55,284 nucleotides of DNA from Candidatus Scybalocola faecipullorum (GTDB lineage: Bacteria > Bacillota > Clostridia > Lachnospirales > Lachnospiraceae). Shown piece by piece: positions 43,670 to 52,353 of the stretch (the first letter of the stretch is position 1; each line of letters begins with the position of its first letter). The translations under genes and the position numbers were made by a program. Where the stretch lies: contig DVJY01000022.1 in the NCBI GenBank assembly GCA_018716485.1, positions 1-55,284 of the forward strand, written 5' to 3'. The notes beneath the pieces were generated by a model, which did no database searches, was not told the DNA's origin, and saw only the letters and a program-made list of their open reading frames with translations.

Positions 43670-44635
43670 ATGGAACCGTTTTGGGGAAAGGAGGCTTCAT
43701 GTTTGCTCCATCATCTTCACTTCTCATATTCGCCGCGTCAATCTTCACCGGGAAACGACTGGTATCAGATGATTTCCGGCTACGGCCGCGGCACGGTCCG
43801 CATGATCAATTACCATAAGCATTTTTTAATTATTATCGGAGATTTCAGACTGAAATACGATTTTGAAAGACTTGCATATATTTTCCGCGATTTTATTGAT
43901 ATTTCATGGGAGCCGCCCCACCTTGCGCCCCGTTTTGGTTCATGGATGGGCGCCCCCGGTCAGTCTGCTGTCACCTGCCGCTTTATATCCCATAAAACCG
44001 CTTATTTATTTTTTGCGGCCGAAAAGCCCTTTCGATTTATTAAAATATTGATTTCAAAAGAATATTTTGATGCGTTTATTTCAGGCCGGTATGATATCTG
44101 CCCGCCGGATTCTCACTGCTTATTGATTCCGCAGCCTTCCAGTCCTGAACTTTACCTTTTTCTGCAGCAGATTCATGACTGTCCTACAGAATGCGCTGTG
44201 CGTGATATGTATATAGAAAATAAAATTACAGAAATCCTTACTCTTGTGACCCACAAATACAATCAGGCCGGCACGCCGTACCACATCCCCGTACATCTTG
44301 ACAGCGATGATAAACAGGCGCTTGTCCGTGTCCTTGCACTTATGAAAAAAAATCCGGCTGCCTATATTCCCATCACCCGTCTTGCCAAAGAAGCCCATAT
44401 GAGTCCTTCACGCTTCCAGATGGCTTTTCGTCAGGTTTACGGCTCTACCGTCTATAAGTACCTGAAACTGATGCGCATGCGCTACGCACTGCTGCTTCTG
44501 CAGAATTCTTCCGATTCGATCAAAGCAATCGCGCAGAAAGTCGGCTACCATAATGCCGGCCATTTTTCAAAAATATTTTTTAATATTTATGGGATTAAAC
44601 CCAGTGAATACCGTCTTTTACATAAAACGACTTAA
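43670..44635 (+). CDS. AraC-family transcriptional regulator
   Basis: A 321-residue protein with the two C-terminal AraC helix-turn-helix motifs (about residues 245-265, ITRLAKEAHMSPSRFQMAFR, and 290-312, IKAIAQKVGYHNAGHFSKIF). The N-terminal part has no clear cupin signature that I can name. The ATG at 43670 follows AAGGAGG. It overlaps the convergent ThrE-type gene: both stop codons share the palindrome TTAA at 44632-44635. What it regulates is unknown; the exporter genes on the other strand are candidates by position. Confidence 0.9.
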   Translation: MEPFWGKEASCLLHHLHFSYSPRQSSPGNDWYQMISGYGRGTVRMINYHKHFLIIIGDFRLKYDFERLAYIFRDFIDISWEPPHLAPRFGSWMGAPGQSAVTCRFISHKTAYLFFAAEKPFRFIKILISKEYFDAFISGRYDICPPDSHCLLIPQPSSPELYLFLQQIHDCPTECAVRDMYIENKITEILTLVTHKYNQAGTPYHIPVHLDSDDKQALVRVLALMKKNPAAYIPITRLAKEAHMSPSRFQMAFRQVYGSTVYKYLKLMRMRYALLLLQNSSDSIKAIAQKVGYHNAGHFSKIFFNIYGIKPSEYRLLHKTT

Positions 44636-45087
44636 CGGCGGCCTTTCCCTTTTAAAAAAGCGGCCGCCTGAACAAAAATTGTCTGAGGGATTAAAAGCAC
44701 ACACATAATGCCTAGCGAAATTGCCACCGCAATTTTCAGTGTTTCCATGCCTTTTCCAAATGCTTCCTGAAGTTCATTCATAAACAAAGCATATGTCGTA
44801 TCATAAATACCGACACCGGGCACGATCGGAATAATGCCTGCAACAAGAAAAATAGTTGTCGGGGTTTTCCTCCACACCGCAAAAATCCGCGCCAGAAGCA
44901 TAATTGCCACTGCCGCGGCAAAACTTCCGGCGACAATATCCCAGCGCATTGAAAAGAGCCTGTATATGAGCCAGCCGATACTACCGGTCAGACCGCCAAA
45001 AATCCACTGTTTTTTCGGTGTATTAAAAATGGCGCAGAAAGCCGCCGTGGCAAAAAAAGCGGCAATTAATTCAAAAAATAATTTCAT
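44632..45087 (-). CDS. Threonine/serine exporter ThrE, small subunit (YjjB-like)
   Basis: A 151-residue membrane protein with about five hydrophobic segments, matching the second half of the ThrE exporter (PF12821, YjjB). The conserved segment VAGIIPIVPGVGIYDTTYAL lies near residue 85. The first half is encoded by the next gene upstream, so this is a two-protein exporter of the YjjP/YjjB kind, which exports threonine/serine or, in enterobacteria, succinate. The ATG at 45087 follows AGGGAG. The stop codon overlaps that of the convergent araC-type gene. Confidence 0.88.
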   Translation of the reverse strand: MKLFFELIAAFFATAAFCAIFNTPKKQWIFGGLTGSIGWLIYRLFSMRWDIVAGSFAAAVAIMLLARIFAVWRKTPTTIFLVAGIIPIVPGVGIYDTTYALFMNELQEAFGKGMETLKIAVAISLGIMCVLLIPQTIFVQAAAFLKGKGRR

Positions 45088-45100
45088 ATCCCGCGTCTCC

Positions 45101-45868
45101 CTAATATAAAATGAGATAAATCATACCGACGCCGATAGCCATACACACCGCCACAAGCAGCGCATCTATCATCCGTATTGTCCCTGAAAGATAATCGCCG
45201 TTAAAAAAATCTCTGACCGAGGTTGTCAGCGGCATCCCGGGCACAAGAATGATCAATCCGCCAATAATCATTTTGTCCACGCTCAGCGGCGGATAAAAAA
45301 TATGTACGACGGCTGCGGTCAGCATGCCCGTCAATGTTACGACTCCGCTGGAAAAAATCGTCTGCATCATTTTAGAAATGCGGCACCGCCGCATCAAATA
45401 CTGAAACAGACATAAGATAATGCCGACCGGCACTGCCGCCAGACTGTCCGCAATGCTTCCGCCGAACAGGTAGCAAAAGCTGCTGCTGGCGATGGCATAG
45501 GCCGCCATCTGTCCCCAAAAGGACAGCCCCTTCATACCGGCAATATCTTTCATACATTTGAGCGCTTCGTCAACTGACCACTTTCCATGACTGATTTCTC
45601 TTGAAAGCTGATTGACTGCCGCCACCCTTCCAAGATCCGGCGCCTGAATAGGCACATACTTTACCTGCGTACACCGGGTTTCATTTTCATGGCGCATCGT
45701 CACAAAAATACCATTGGAAACCGCATATACATCAATATTTTCTTTATGATACGCTTTTCCCACAATCGTCATTGTTTCCTGTACACGGGCAATGTCCGCG
45801 CCGTTGCGCAGCAGCTGTTCTCCCATCATCGATACAAGATCAAGCACCTTTGTATCTTCACTTCCCAT
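45101..45868 (-). CDS. Threonine/serine exporter ThrE, large subunit (YjjP-like)
   Basis: A 255-residue protein of the PF06738 (ThrE/YjjP) family: a cytoplasmic N-terminal domain (about 1-115, with GEQLLRNGADIARVQETM) and about five membrane segments from residue 118 on, including the conserved IILVPGMPLTTSVRDFFNGD near residue 212. It forms the exporter with the small subunit 13 bp downstream. I chose the ATG at 45868 after AGGAGG. Confidence 0.9.
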   Translation of the reverse strand: MGSEDTKVLDLVSMMGEQLLRNGADIARVQETMTIVGKAYHKENIDVYAVSNGIFVTMRHENETRCTQVKYVPIQAPDLGRVAAVNQLSREISHGKWSVDEALKCMKDIAGMKGLSFWGQMAAYAIASSSFCYLFGGSIADSLAAVPVGIILCLFQYLMRRCRISKMMQTIFSSGVVTLTGMLTAAVVHIFYPPLSVDKMIIGGLIILVPGMPLTTSVRDFFNGDYLSGTIRMIDALLVAVCMAIGVGMIYLILY

Positions 45869-45926
45869 AACCAAAAGCCTCCTGTCCGAGCCGATTTCGG
45901 CATATTTTGTAAATCATGAAGCTGCC

Positions 45927-45947
45927 TCCGGTATGTCACCGGAGGTT
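45927..45947. repeat. Inverted repeat between spoVAE and thrE-type genes
   Basis: CCTCCGGT / ACCGGAGG with a 5-nt loop. On the plus strand four T follow; on the minus strand, where both flanking genes lie, none follow, so it is not a good terminator for them. Confidence 0.4.
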
Positions 45948-45952
45948 TTCGG

Positions 45953-46306
45953 TTACTTTGTTTTTGGATTAAATATAAGCGATGCCAGATAACCCAGCAG
46001 GAGTGAAGCGCTGATCCCGATGGCTGAAGCTGTAAATCCACCTTTAAATATGCCGATAAAGCCTTCATTTGTAATGGCTTCTTTAATGCCCATCCATAAG
46101 GAATATCCAAAGCCGATCAACGGCACTGAAGCGCCCGCGCCTGCGAACTCAATAAACGGGCCATACAGGCCAAGTGCTCCCATCGCAACGCCTGAGCATA
46201 CTAAAAGTACCATAATTCTTCCGGGCATCAGCTTTGTTTTCTCCATAATTATCTGTACGACAGCGCAGATCGCACCGCCGATCAAAAAAGCCTTTAAATA
46301 ATCCAT
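45953..46306 (-). CDS. spoVAE: Stage V sporulation protein AE (SpoVAEB-like)
   Basis: A 117-residue membrane protein with about four hydrophobic segments, matching SpoVAEb of the SpoVA channel that moves dipicolinic acid into the spore: FLIGGAICAVVQIIMEKTKL at the N-terminus and ALGLYGPFIEFAGAGASVPL near residue 45. The usual spoVAC and spoVAD neighbours are absent, so it is an isolated copy or the rest of the operon is elsewhere. The ATG at 46306 follows GTGGGG; the in-frame start at 46330 has no ribosome binding site. A 20-bp palindrome lies 35 bp upstream. Confidence 0.9.
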   Translation of the reverse strand: MDYLKAFLIGGAICAVVQIIMEKTKLMPGRIMVLLVCSGVAMGALGLYGPFIEFAGAGASVPLIGFGYSLWMGIKEAITNEGFIGIFKGGFTASAIGISASLLLGYLASLIFNPKTK

Positions 46307-46340
46307 ACTGTTTGCCCCACTTTCTGTCATATGATAATAA

Positions 46341-46360
46341 TGTCAAAATCCATTTTGACA
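46341..46360. promoter_or_regulatory. 20-bp palindrome upstream of spoVAE
   Basis: TGTCAAAAT / ATTTTGACA around a 2-nt centre, a perfect inverted repeat. It is a plausible operator, or a structured 3-prime end of the aminopeptidase transcript, lying 50 bp after that gene's stop. Confidence 0.45.
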
Positions 46361-46409
46361 CCATGATACGATTCAGCATAACCGAAAATGGGGCTGTATA
46401 TGCACTGTT

Positions 46410-48194
46410 TTAAATTTCTGCCGTATATTTCTTAAGCCACTGCGCTTCTTCTTCCGTCAGATACGGAGAAATTTTTTCATAAACGAGTTTATGATAAGCA
46501 TTGAGCCGTTTTTTATCCAACGCTGTCAGCATGGACACATCAATACCATCCAGATCGATCGGCGCAAATGTCAGTGGTTCAAAATACATAAACTGACCAT
46601 ATTCATTGGCTGTCCCCTGACGGCACACAAGTTCATTTTCTGTGCGGATGCCATGGCTGCCTTCGATATAAACGCCCGGCTCGTCAGTCGTCACCATACC
46701 GGCTTCAAGAACAGCGCTGTCATTTCTTTCAGGCACAATACGCCATCTGAAGCCGTTAGGCCCTTCATGGACACTGAGCAGATAGCCGACGCCGTGGCCG
46801 GTGCCGCACTGATAATCAAGATCCATATCCCAGATCGGGCCTCTCGCCAAAATATCCAGATTCAGGCCGCTGCATCCGTAAAGAAAGCGGGCATTCATCA
46901 AATTCAGCATACTTCTGAGCACTGCGGTAAAATGTGTCCTGATCTCATCGCTGACCGGTCCCAATACAATCGTTCTCGTAATATCTGTCGTTCCTTCAAA
47001 ATACTGTCCGCCGGAATCCACAAGAAGCATGCCTTCCGGTTCAAGCACGGCATCGGTCTCTTCTGTAGCGCTGTAATGCATCATCGCCGCATGTTCTTTG
47101 TAGGCGCTGATGGTTGTGAAACTCAAATCAATAAAGCCTTCCTGCTCACGACGGCGCGCTTCCAGATAATCGCTGGCGGAAATTTCGGTAATTTTTGTCT
47201 TGCCCACATTATTTTTCAGCCAGTAAATAAACTTTGTCACTGCAACGCCGTCTTTAACATGTGCCCTAAACAAATTTTCAATTTCCACATCATTTTTGAC
47301 GGCTTTAAACATGGTCGTCGGATTCGGCGCATGAATGACTTTTGCCGGCAATTCGCTGACGATGGCATAATTAACACGATTCAGATCAAGCAGTGTCGTC
47401 TGCTCCGGATCGATCCATGTGACCCACTCATAAATTGCCCCATACGGCATCACCTGAACCCCGTTTTCAGACAGATAAGCTTCCGCTTCAGGCGTCAGTT
47501 TATCCATATCGATAAACAAAAGATTGCTGTCCTCTGAAATCATCGCATAGGCCATGAATACAGGGGTATTTGCCACATCACTGCCTCTGAGATTATACAG
47601 CCATGCAATATCATCCAACGTTGTCAGTATGTGCATCTTTGCGCCGTATTCAGCCATCTTTGCCCGAAGTCTTCCGACTTTGTCCGACATAGATTCACCG
47701 GCATATTTTTCATCTAAAATGTATACTTTATCTTTTGGCAGCGCCGGACGGTCTGTCCAGATTTCGTCGATCAAATTTTTTGTACCGTTGAGATCCGCTC
47801 CTTTTTTAGCAAGCGCAGCTTTCAGATCCATGCCCCATTTGGCATCGATCACTCTGCCGTCGCAGCCGACAACATCGCCTTCACCCATCTGTTCTTCCAA
47901 ATATTTTTCAGGAAGCGGCACACCTTTCATCCCTTGTTTAAATAAAACAATACCGCTGCCTTCAAGCTGTGCCTCAGCCTGAATATAGTAACGTCCGTCG
48001 GTCCACAGTCCCGCTTCTTTATCTGTCACAACAAGCGTTCCGGCTGAACCTGTAAATCCGGACATATACTTTCTCTCTTTAAAGTAATCTCCCGTATATT
48101 CTGACAGATGAAAATCACTTGTCGGAATGACATAGGCTTTATAGCCTTCTCTTTCCATCAGTTCACGAAGCTTCTGAATACGTTCTTGAATCAT
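46410..48194 (-). CDS. pepP: Xaa-Pro aminopeptidase (M24B)
   Basis: A metallo-aminopeptidase that removes the first residue before proline. The 594-residue form has two creatinase-type N-terminal domains (about 1-310) and the M24 catalytic domain with metal ligands in LLVDSGGQYFEGTTDITRT (two Asp), CGTGHGVGYLLSVHEG (His), and VTTDEPGVYIEGSHGIRTEN (two Glu), then an M24_C domain to the end. Length fits the eukaryote-like long aminopeptidase P found in clostridia. The ATG at 48194 follows AGGAG at 4 bases. Confidence 0.95.
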   Translation of the reverse strand: MIQERIQKLRELMEREGYKAYVIPTSDFHLSEYTGDYFKERKYMSGFTGSAGTLVVTDKEAGLWTDGRYYIQAEAQLEGSGIVLFKQGMKGVPLPEKYLEEQMGEGDVVGCDGRVIDAKWGMDLKAALAKKGADLNGTKNLIDEIWTDRPALPKDKVYILDEKYAGESMSDKVGRLRAKMAEYGAKMHILTTLDDIAWLYNLRGSDVANTPVFMAYAMISEDSNLLFIDMDKLTPEAEAYLSENGVQVMPYGAIYEWVTWIDPEQTTLLDLNRVNYAIVSELPAKVIHAPNPTTMFKAVKNDVEIENLFRAHVKDGVAVTKFIYWLKNNVGKTKITEISASDYLEARRREQEGFIDLSFTTISAYKEHAAMMHYSATEETDAVLEPEGMLLVDSGGQYFEGTTDITRTIVLGPVSDEIRTHFTAVLRSMLNLMNARFLYGCSGLNLDILARGPIWDMDLDYQCGTGHGVGYLLSVHEGPNGFRWRIVPERNDSAVLEAGMVTTDEPGVYIEGSHGIRTENELVCRQGTANEYGQFMYFEPLTFAPIDLDGIDVSMLTALDKKRLNAYHKLVYEKISPYLTEEEAQWLKKYTAEI

Positions 48195-48233
48195 CAGTCT
48201 CCTGTCCTTTCTCTTAAAAAGTTTTAAACATCA

Positions 48234-48274
48234 AAGGGACAGGAGCGCTTTGAAGCGTATATCCCCTGTCCCTT
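48234..48274 (-). terminator. Hairpin between the carB-dapF fusion and pepP
   Basis: AAGGGACAGG / CCTGTCCCTT form a 10-bp stem with an internal hairpin (CGCTT/AAGCG) in the loop; the following bases (TGATGTTTAA) give a weak U-tract. It could terminate the carB-dapF transcript or lie in the pepP leader. Confidence 0.5.
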
Positions 48275-48288
48275 GGCGCTGTATATTT

Positions 48289-48317
48289 ATTATACATGCT
48301 GCCTTAAATTTCTACAA
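48289..48317 (-). promoter_or_regulatory. Putative promoter of pepP
   Basis: TTGTAG (48312-48317), 17-bp spacer, TATAAT (48289-48294) on the minus strand, overlapping the end of the carB-dapF gene. The -35 is weak. Confidence 0.4.
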
Positions 48318-51300
48318 TACCGTCATAAACCTTTTCCGCGTTGCCTGTCATATAAACTGTGTCTTCTGTATAGCAAATCGTCAGCTCACCGCCGTTTAAA
48401 ATCACACGGATATCTTCGTTCATCGGACAGTAACCGTTTAAAACTGAGGCAACGACTGCAGCGCAGGCGCCTGTGCCGCAAGCCATCGTTTCACCGCTGC
48501 CCCGCTCCCATACGCGCATTTTGATCGTATGCTCATCTAAAACTTTGACAAATTCTGTATTGACACGTTCCGGGAAAATGGAATTATTTTCAAATACAGG
48601 TCCGATGGTTTCCAGCGGCATTGTCTCCACATGACGGTCAAATACGACACAATGCGGATTGCCCATGGAAACGCAGGTGATCTCGTACGTTCTGCCGCCA
48701 ACTTTGACCTGTCTGTCAATAACAGAGGAACCCTCAAACTTCACCGGAATCTTTTTAGGATCCAATTCGGCCGGACCCATATCCACTTTAGCGCCGATGA
48801 CTTTATCATCCTTTGTCATCAGTTCCAGTGTGCGTATACCGCTTCTGGTTTCAATGGTCAGACGGCGCTTGCCGATTTTTCTCACATCATATAAATATTT
48901 GCCGACACAGCGTATCGCATTGCCGCACATATTGCCTTCACTGCCATCCAGATTAAACATGCGCATCTTCGCATCGGCCACATGGGACGGACATATCAGC
49001 ACAATACCGTCGCCGCCGACACCAAAGTGACGGTCTGAAAGATAGACAGACAGTGATTCAGGAGAGTCCAGCGTCTGTTCAAAACAGTCAATATAAATGT
49101 AGTCATTGCCGCATGCCTGCATCTTCGTGAACTTCATTTTCATTTTATCTTTGCGCATATTATTGATATCAATAATTTCTGTGTTGATCTCGCTGTAGCG
49201 GCTGAGCAGGCTGTCTGCAAGCGCATTGGCCGTATCAATACTCGTCAGGCACGGAATACCGAGCATGCATGCGCGGCGGCGTATTCTAACGCTGTCTCTG
49301 GCAGGAATCCTGCCTTTGGCCGATGTTGAAATAATATAGCGGATTTTACCGCTCTCCAGCAGTGTCATACTGTTAAACTCACTGTTTTCATGGATTTTAG
49401 GAACAACAGTGACACTCATGCCCGCGTCTCTGATGACTTCGGCGTTGCCCTCAGTTGCATATAATTCAAAGCCCAGATTGGCAAATTTCTTTGCCAGATC
49501 AGGAATTTCATGCTTGTCGCTTCTTCTGACAGTGACAAAAACGCCGCCCTCTTTATACATCTTATAGCCTGCGGCGACAAGACCTTTATACAAAGCTTCT
49601 TTTAAATCTCTGCCGATGCCCAGCACTTCACCGGTGGATTTCATTTCAGGCCCCAGCTGTGTATCTACGTCGATCAGCTTCTCAAAGGAGAATACCGGCA
49701 CTTTCACGGCTGTATAAGCAGATGTGCGGTAAACACCGGTGCCGTAGCCCAGATCTTTTAATTTTTCTCCAAGACTAACTTTTACGGCCAGATCAACCAT
49801 CGGCACACCAGTCACTTTAGAAAGATACGGCACAGTTCTTGAAGCCCTCGGATTAACCTCAATAATATAAATCTGACGTTTTGAAATAATGTACTGGATA
49901 TTGACAATACCAGTGGCATTTAAACCTTTGCACAGCTGTTTTGTCGTATCAATAATCATCAGTTTCAAGTCGTCATCAATATGGGTCGCCGGATAAACCG
50001 CGATACTGTCGCCGGAGTGGATACCGGAGCGTTCAATATGCTCCATAATTCCCGGGATAAGTACGTCTTCACCGTCATAAATGGCGTCAACTTCAATCTC
50101 GCGGCCTTCCAGATATTTATCGATAAGCACAGGATTTTCAATGCCCTGCGCAAGAATAATTTTCATATACTCCTGAATATCCGCATCATTGAAAGCAATA
50201 ATCATATTTTGTCCGCCGAGAACGTAAGACGGACGCATAAGCACCGGATAACCGAGATGGTGCGCAGCGTCAAGAGCGCCGTCTGTATCCATAACCGTAA
50301 AGCCTTCCGGGCGCTTAATATTCAGCTTGCTCAGCAGATGATCAAACCGGTCTCTGTCCTCTGCCATATCGATACTGTCCGCAGATGTTCCAATAATATT
50401 AATGCCTTCCTCATCAAGAAATTTTGTCAGCTTTATGGCTGTCTGTCCGCCGAAAGCAACGACAACGCCGTATGGATTTTCTGCCTTTAAAATATGGCGC
50501 ACATCTTCCTTATTCAGCGGTTCAAAATACAGTCTGTCTGCCGTATCAAAGTCTGTCGATACAGTCTCAGGGTTGTTATTGACAATGATAACTTCAAAGC
50601 CAAGTTCTTTTAAAACATGCACACAATGTACACTGGCATAGTCGAACTCGATACCCTGACCGATACGGATCGGTCCTGAACCGAAAACAACCACACTTTT
50701 CTTTTTATGAGTAATAAACGGTGTCACTTCACTCTCTCCGCCGCATTCCGGCGCATTGTAAGTGGCATAAAAATACGGTGTCTGCGCCGCAAATTCACCG
50801 GCACATGTGTCGACCATCTTATAAGTCGGTTCCAAAGACGCCGGCAGCGGCGCCCCTGAAAGCTGCTGCAGCGATTTGTCCAAATATCCCAGCTTTTTGC
50901 CTTCAAAATAATCTTCCGTACTCAGCGGCTGATCTGTCACACGAAGCTCATACTCCGCAATATGTTTCAGTTTATTTAAAAACCATAAATCGATTTTTGT
51001 GATTTCATGAATCGTTTCAAGAGAAACACCCCTCTTGATCGCACCGTAAACGACAAAGAGACGGTTATCATCCTGATCGTGGAGTTTTTTAACGATGGCT
51101 TCATCATTCATTTCCTCAACCCACGGCAGCGAAAGTGTCTCTGCAGAAATTTCCGCACCACGGACAGCTTTCATAATCGCCGATTCAAAACTGTCGGAAA
51201 TGGACATAACCTCGCCGGTCGCTTTCATCTGTGTACCCAATGTTCTCTTTGCATAAACAAATTTATCAAACGGCCATTTCGGCAGCTTTACAGCCACATA

Positions 51301-52353
51301 ATCCAATGCCGGTTCAAACGCCGCATAAGTCGTTCCTGTCACTGCATTTTTAATCTCATCCAATGTGTAGCCGACAGCAATTTTCGTAGCAACTTTTGCG
51401 ATCGGATAACCTGTCGCCTTGGAAGCCAAAGCCGAGGAACGGGATACACGCGGATTAACTTCGATGACCGCATATTCAAAAGAGTCCGGATTTAAAGCGA
51501 ACTGACAGTTGCATCCGCCCTCAACCTTTAAGGCATCGATAATTTTCAATGCCGCGGAGCGCAGCATCTGATATTCTTTATCTGCCAGTGTCACTGCCGG
51601 CGCAATGACAATACTGTCTCCGGTATGCACGCCGACCGGGTCAAAGTTTTCCATGGAGCATACAGTGATCACATTGCCTTTTTTATCTCGGATAACTTCA
51701 AATTCGATTTCTTTCCATCCTGCAATACAGCGTTCCACAAGAATCTGATCAATTGGAGACTGTGCAATACCGTTATGTGCAATTTCTTTTAACTGGGCTT
51801 CGTTTTCCGCAATACCGCCGCCGGACCCTCCAAGAGTAAATGCAGGCCGCACGATGACCGGATAACCGATTTCATTTGCAAAATCCAGCGCTGCCTCTAC
51901 TTCTGTGACAACCTTTGACGGAATACACGGCTGTCCGATAGATTCCATCGTATCTTTAAACATCTGGCGGTCTTCTGCCTTATCAATAGTTTCCGGGGAT
52001 GAGCCCAGCAGTGTCACATTGTGGGCCTTTAAGAAGCCGCTGTGCGCCAGCTGCATACACAGCGTCAGACCTGTCTGTCCGCCCAGACCAGACAAAATAC
52101 TGTCCGGTTTTTCCTTCTCGATAATACGTTCCACAGTTTTTAATGTGAGCGGTTCAATATAAATTTTGTCTGCCATCATATGATCAGTCATAATTGTTGC
52201 AGGATTGGAGTTTACAAGAACAATCTCAATGCCATCCTCACGCAACGCGCGGCACGCCTGTGTGCCTGCATAATCGAATTCTGCGGCCTGCCCGATGACA
52301 ATAGGGCCTGAGCCAATCACAAGTACTTTTTTGATTTTCGGATTTAACGGCAT
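48304..52353 (-). CDS. carB-dapF: Fused carbamoyl-phosphate synthase large subunit - diaminopimelate epimerase
   Basis: One uninterrupted frame of 1349 residues joins two enzymes. Residues 1-1072 are CarB: two ATP-grasp halves (KKVLVIGSGPIVIGQAAEFD near 8; KKSVVVFGSGPIRIGQGIEF near 550), and a C-terminal MGS regulatory domain near 940-1060. Residues 1073-1349 are DapF (starts MKFTKMQACGNDYI): catalytic Cys in GNMCGNAIRCVG and in ETMACGTGACAAVV, both present. CarB makes carbamoyl phosphate for pyrimidines and arginine; DapF makes meso-diaminopimelate for lysine and cell wall. The joint lies near TEIIDINNMRKDKMKM; no stop codon and no ribosome binding site separate the parts. carA lies upstream with a 10-bp overlap. 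Whether the protein stays whole is unknown. Confidence 0.93.
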   Translation of the reverse strand: MPLNPKIKKVLVIGSGPIVIGQAAEFDYAGTQACRALREDGIEIVLVNSNPATIMTDHMMADKIYIEPLTLKTVERIIEKEKPDSILSGLGGQTGLTLCMQLAHSGFLKAHNVTLLGSSPETIDKAEDRQMFKDTMESIGQPCIPSKVVTEVEAALDFANEIGYPVIVRPAFTLGGSGGGIAENEAQLKEIAHNGIAQSPIDQILVERCIAGWKEIEFEVIRDKKGNVITVCSMENFDPVGVHTGDSIVIAPAVTLADKEYQMLRSAALKIIDALKVEGGCNCQFALNPDSFEYAVIEVNPRVSRSSALASKATGYPIAKVATKIAVGYTLDEIKNAVTGTTYAAFEPALDYVAVKLPKWPFDKFVYAKRTLGTQMKATGEVMSISDSFESAIMKAVRGAEISAETLSLPWVEEMNDEAIVKKLHDQDDNRLFVVYGAIKRGVSLETIHEITKIDLWFLNKLKHIAEYELRVTDQPLSTEDYFEGKKLGYLDKSLQQLSGAPLPASLEPTYKMVDTCAGEFAAQTPYFYATYNAPECGGESEVTPFITHKKKSVVVFGSGPIRIGQGIEFDYASVHCVHVLKELGFEVIIVNNNPETVSTDFDTADRLYFEPLNKEDVRHILKAENPYGVVVAFGGQTAIKLTKFLDEEGINIIGTSADSIDMAEDRDRFDHLLSKLNIKRPEGFTVMDTDGALDAAHHLGYPVLMRPSYVLGGQNMIIAFNDADIQEYMKIILAQGIENPVLIDKYLEGREIEVDAIYDGEDVLIPGIMEHIERSGIHSGDSIAVYPATHIDDDLKLMIIDTTKQLCKGLNATGIVNIQYIISKRQIYIIEVNPRASRTVPYLSKVTGVPMVDLAVKVSLGEKLKDLGYGTGVYRTSAYTAVKVPVFSFEKLIDVDTQLGPEMKSTGEVLGIGRDLKEALYKGLVAAGYKMYKEGGVFVTVRRSDKHEIPDLAKKFANLGFELYATEGNAEVIRDAGMSVTVVPKIHENSEFNSMTLLESGKIRYIISTSAKGRIPARDSVRIRRRACMLGIPCLTSIDTANALADSLLSRYSEINTEIIDINNMRKDKMKMKFTKMQACGNDYIYIDCFEQTLDSPESLSVYLSDRHFGVGGDGIVLICPSHVADAKMRMFNLDGSEGNMCGNAIRCVGKYLYDVRKIGKRRLTIETRSGIRTLELMTKDDKVIGAKVDMGPAELDPKKIPVKFEGSSVIDRQVKVGGRTYEITCVSMGNPHCVVFDRHVETMPLETIGPVFENNSIFPERVNTEFVKVLDEHTIKMRVWERGSGETMACGTGACAAVVASVLNGYCPMNEDIRVILNGGELTICYTEDTVYMTGNAEKVYDGIVEI

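Noticed and set aside
46491-47537. 348-codon open frame on the plus strand inside pepP
   Set aside because: It is antisense to the strongly supported aminopeptidase, rich in Cys/His/Arg as expected of a shadow frame, and has no ribosome binding site.
49100-49200. Frameshift or missed stop creating an artificial carB-dapF fusion
   Set aside because: The frame runs cleanly through the joint, both domains are complete, and the join has no leftover ribosome binding site; still to be confirmed by independent sequencing.
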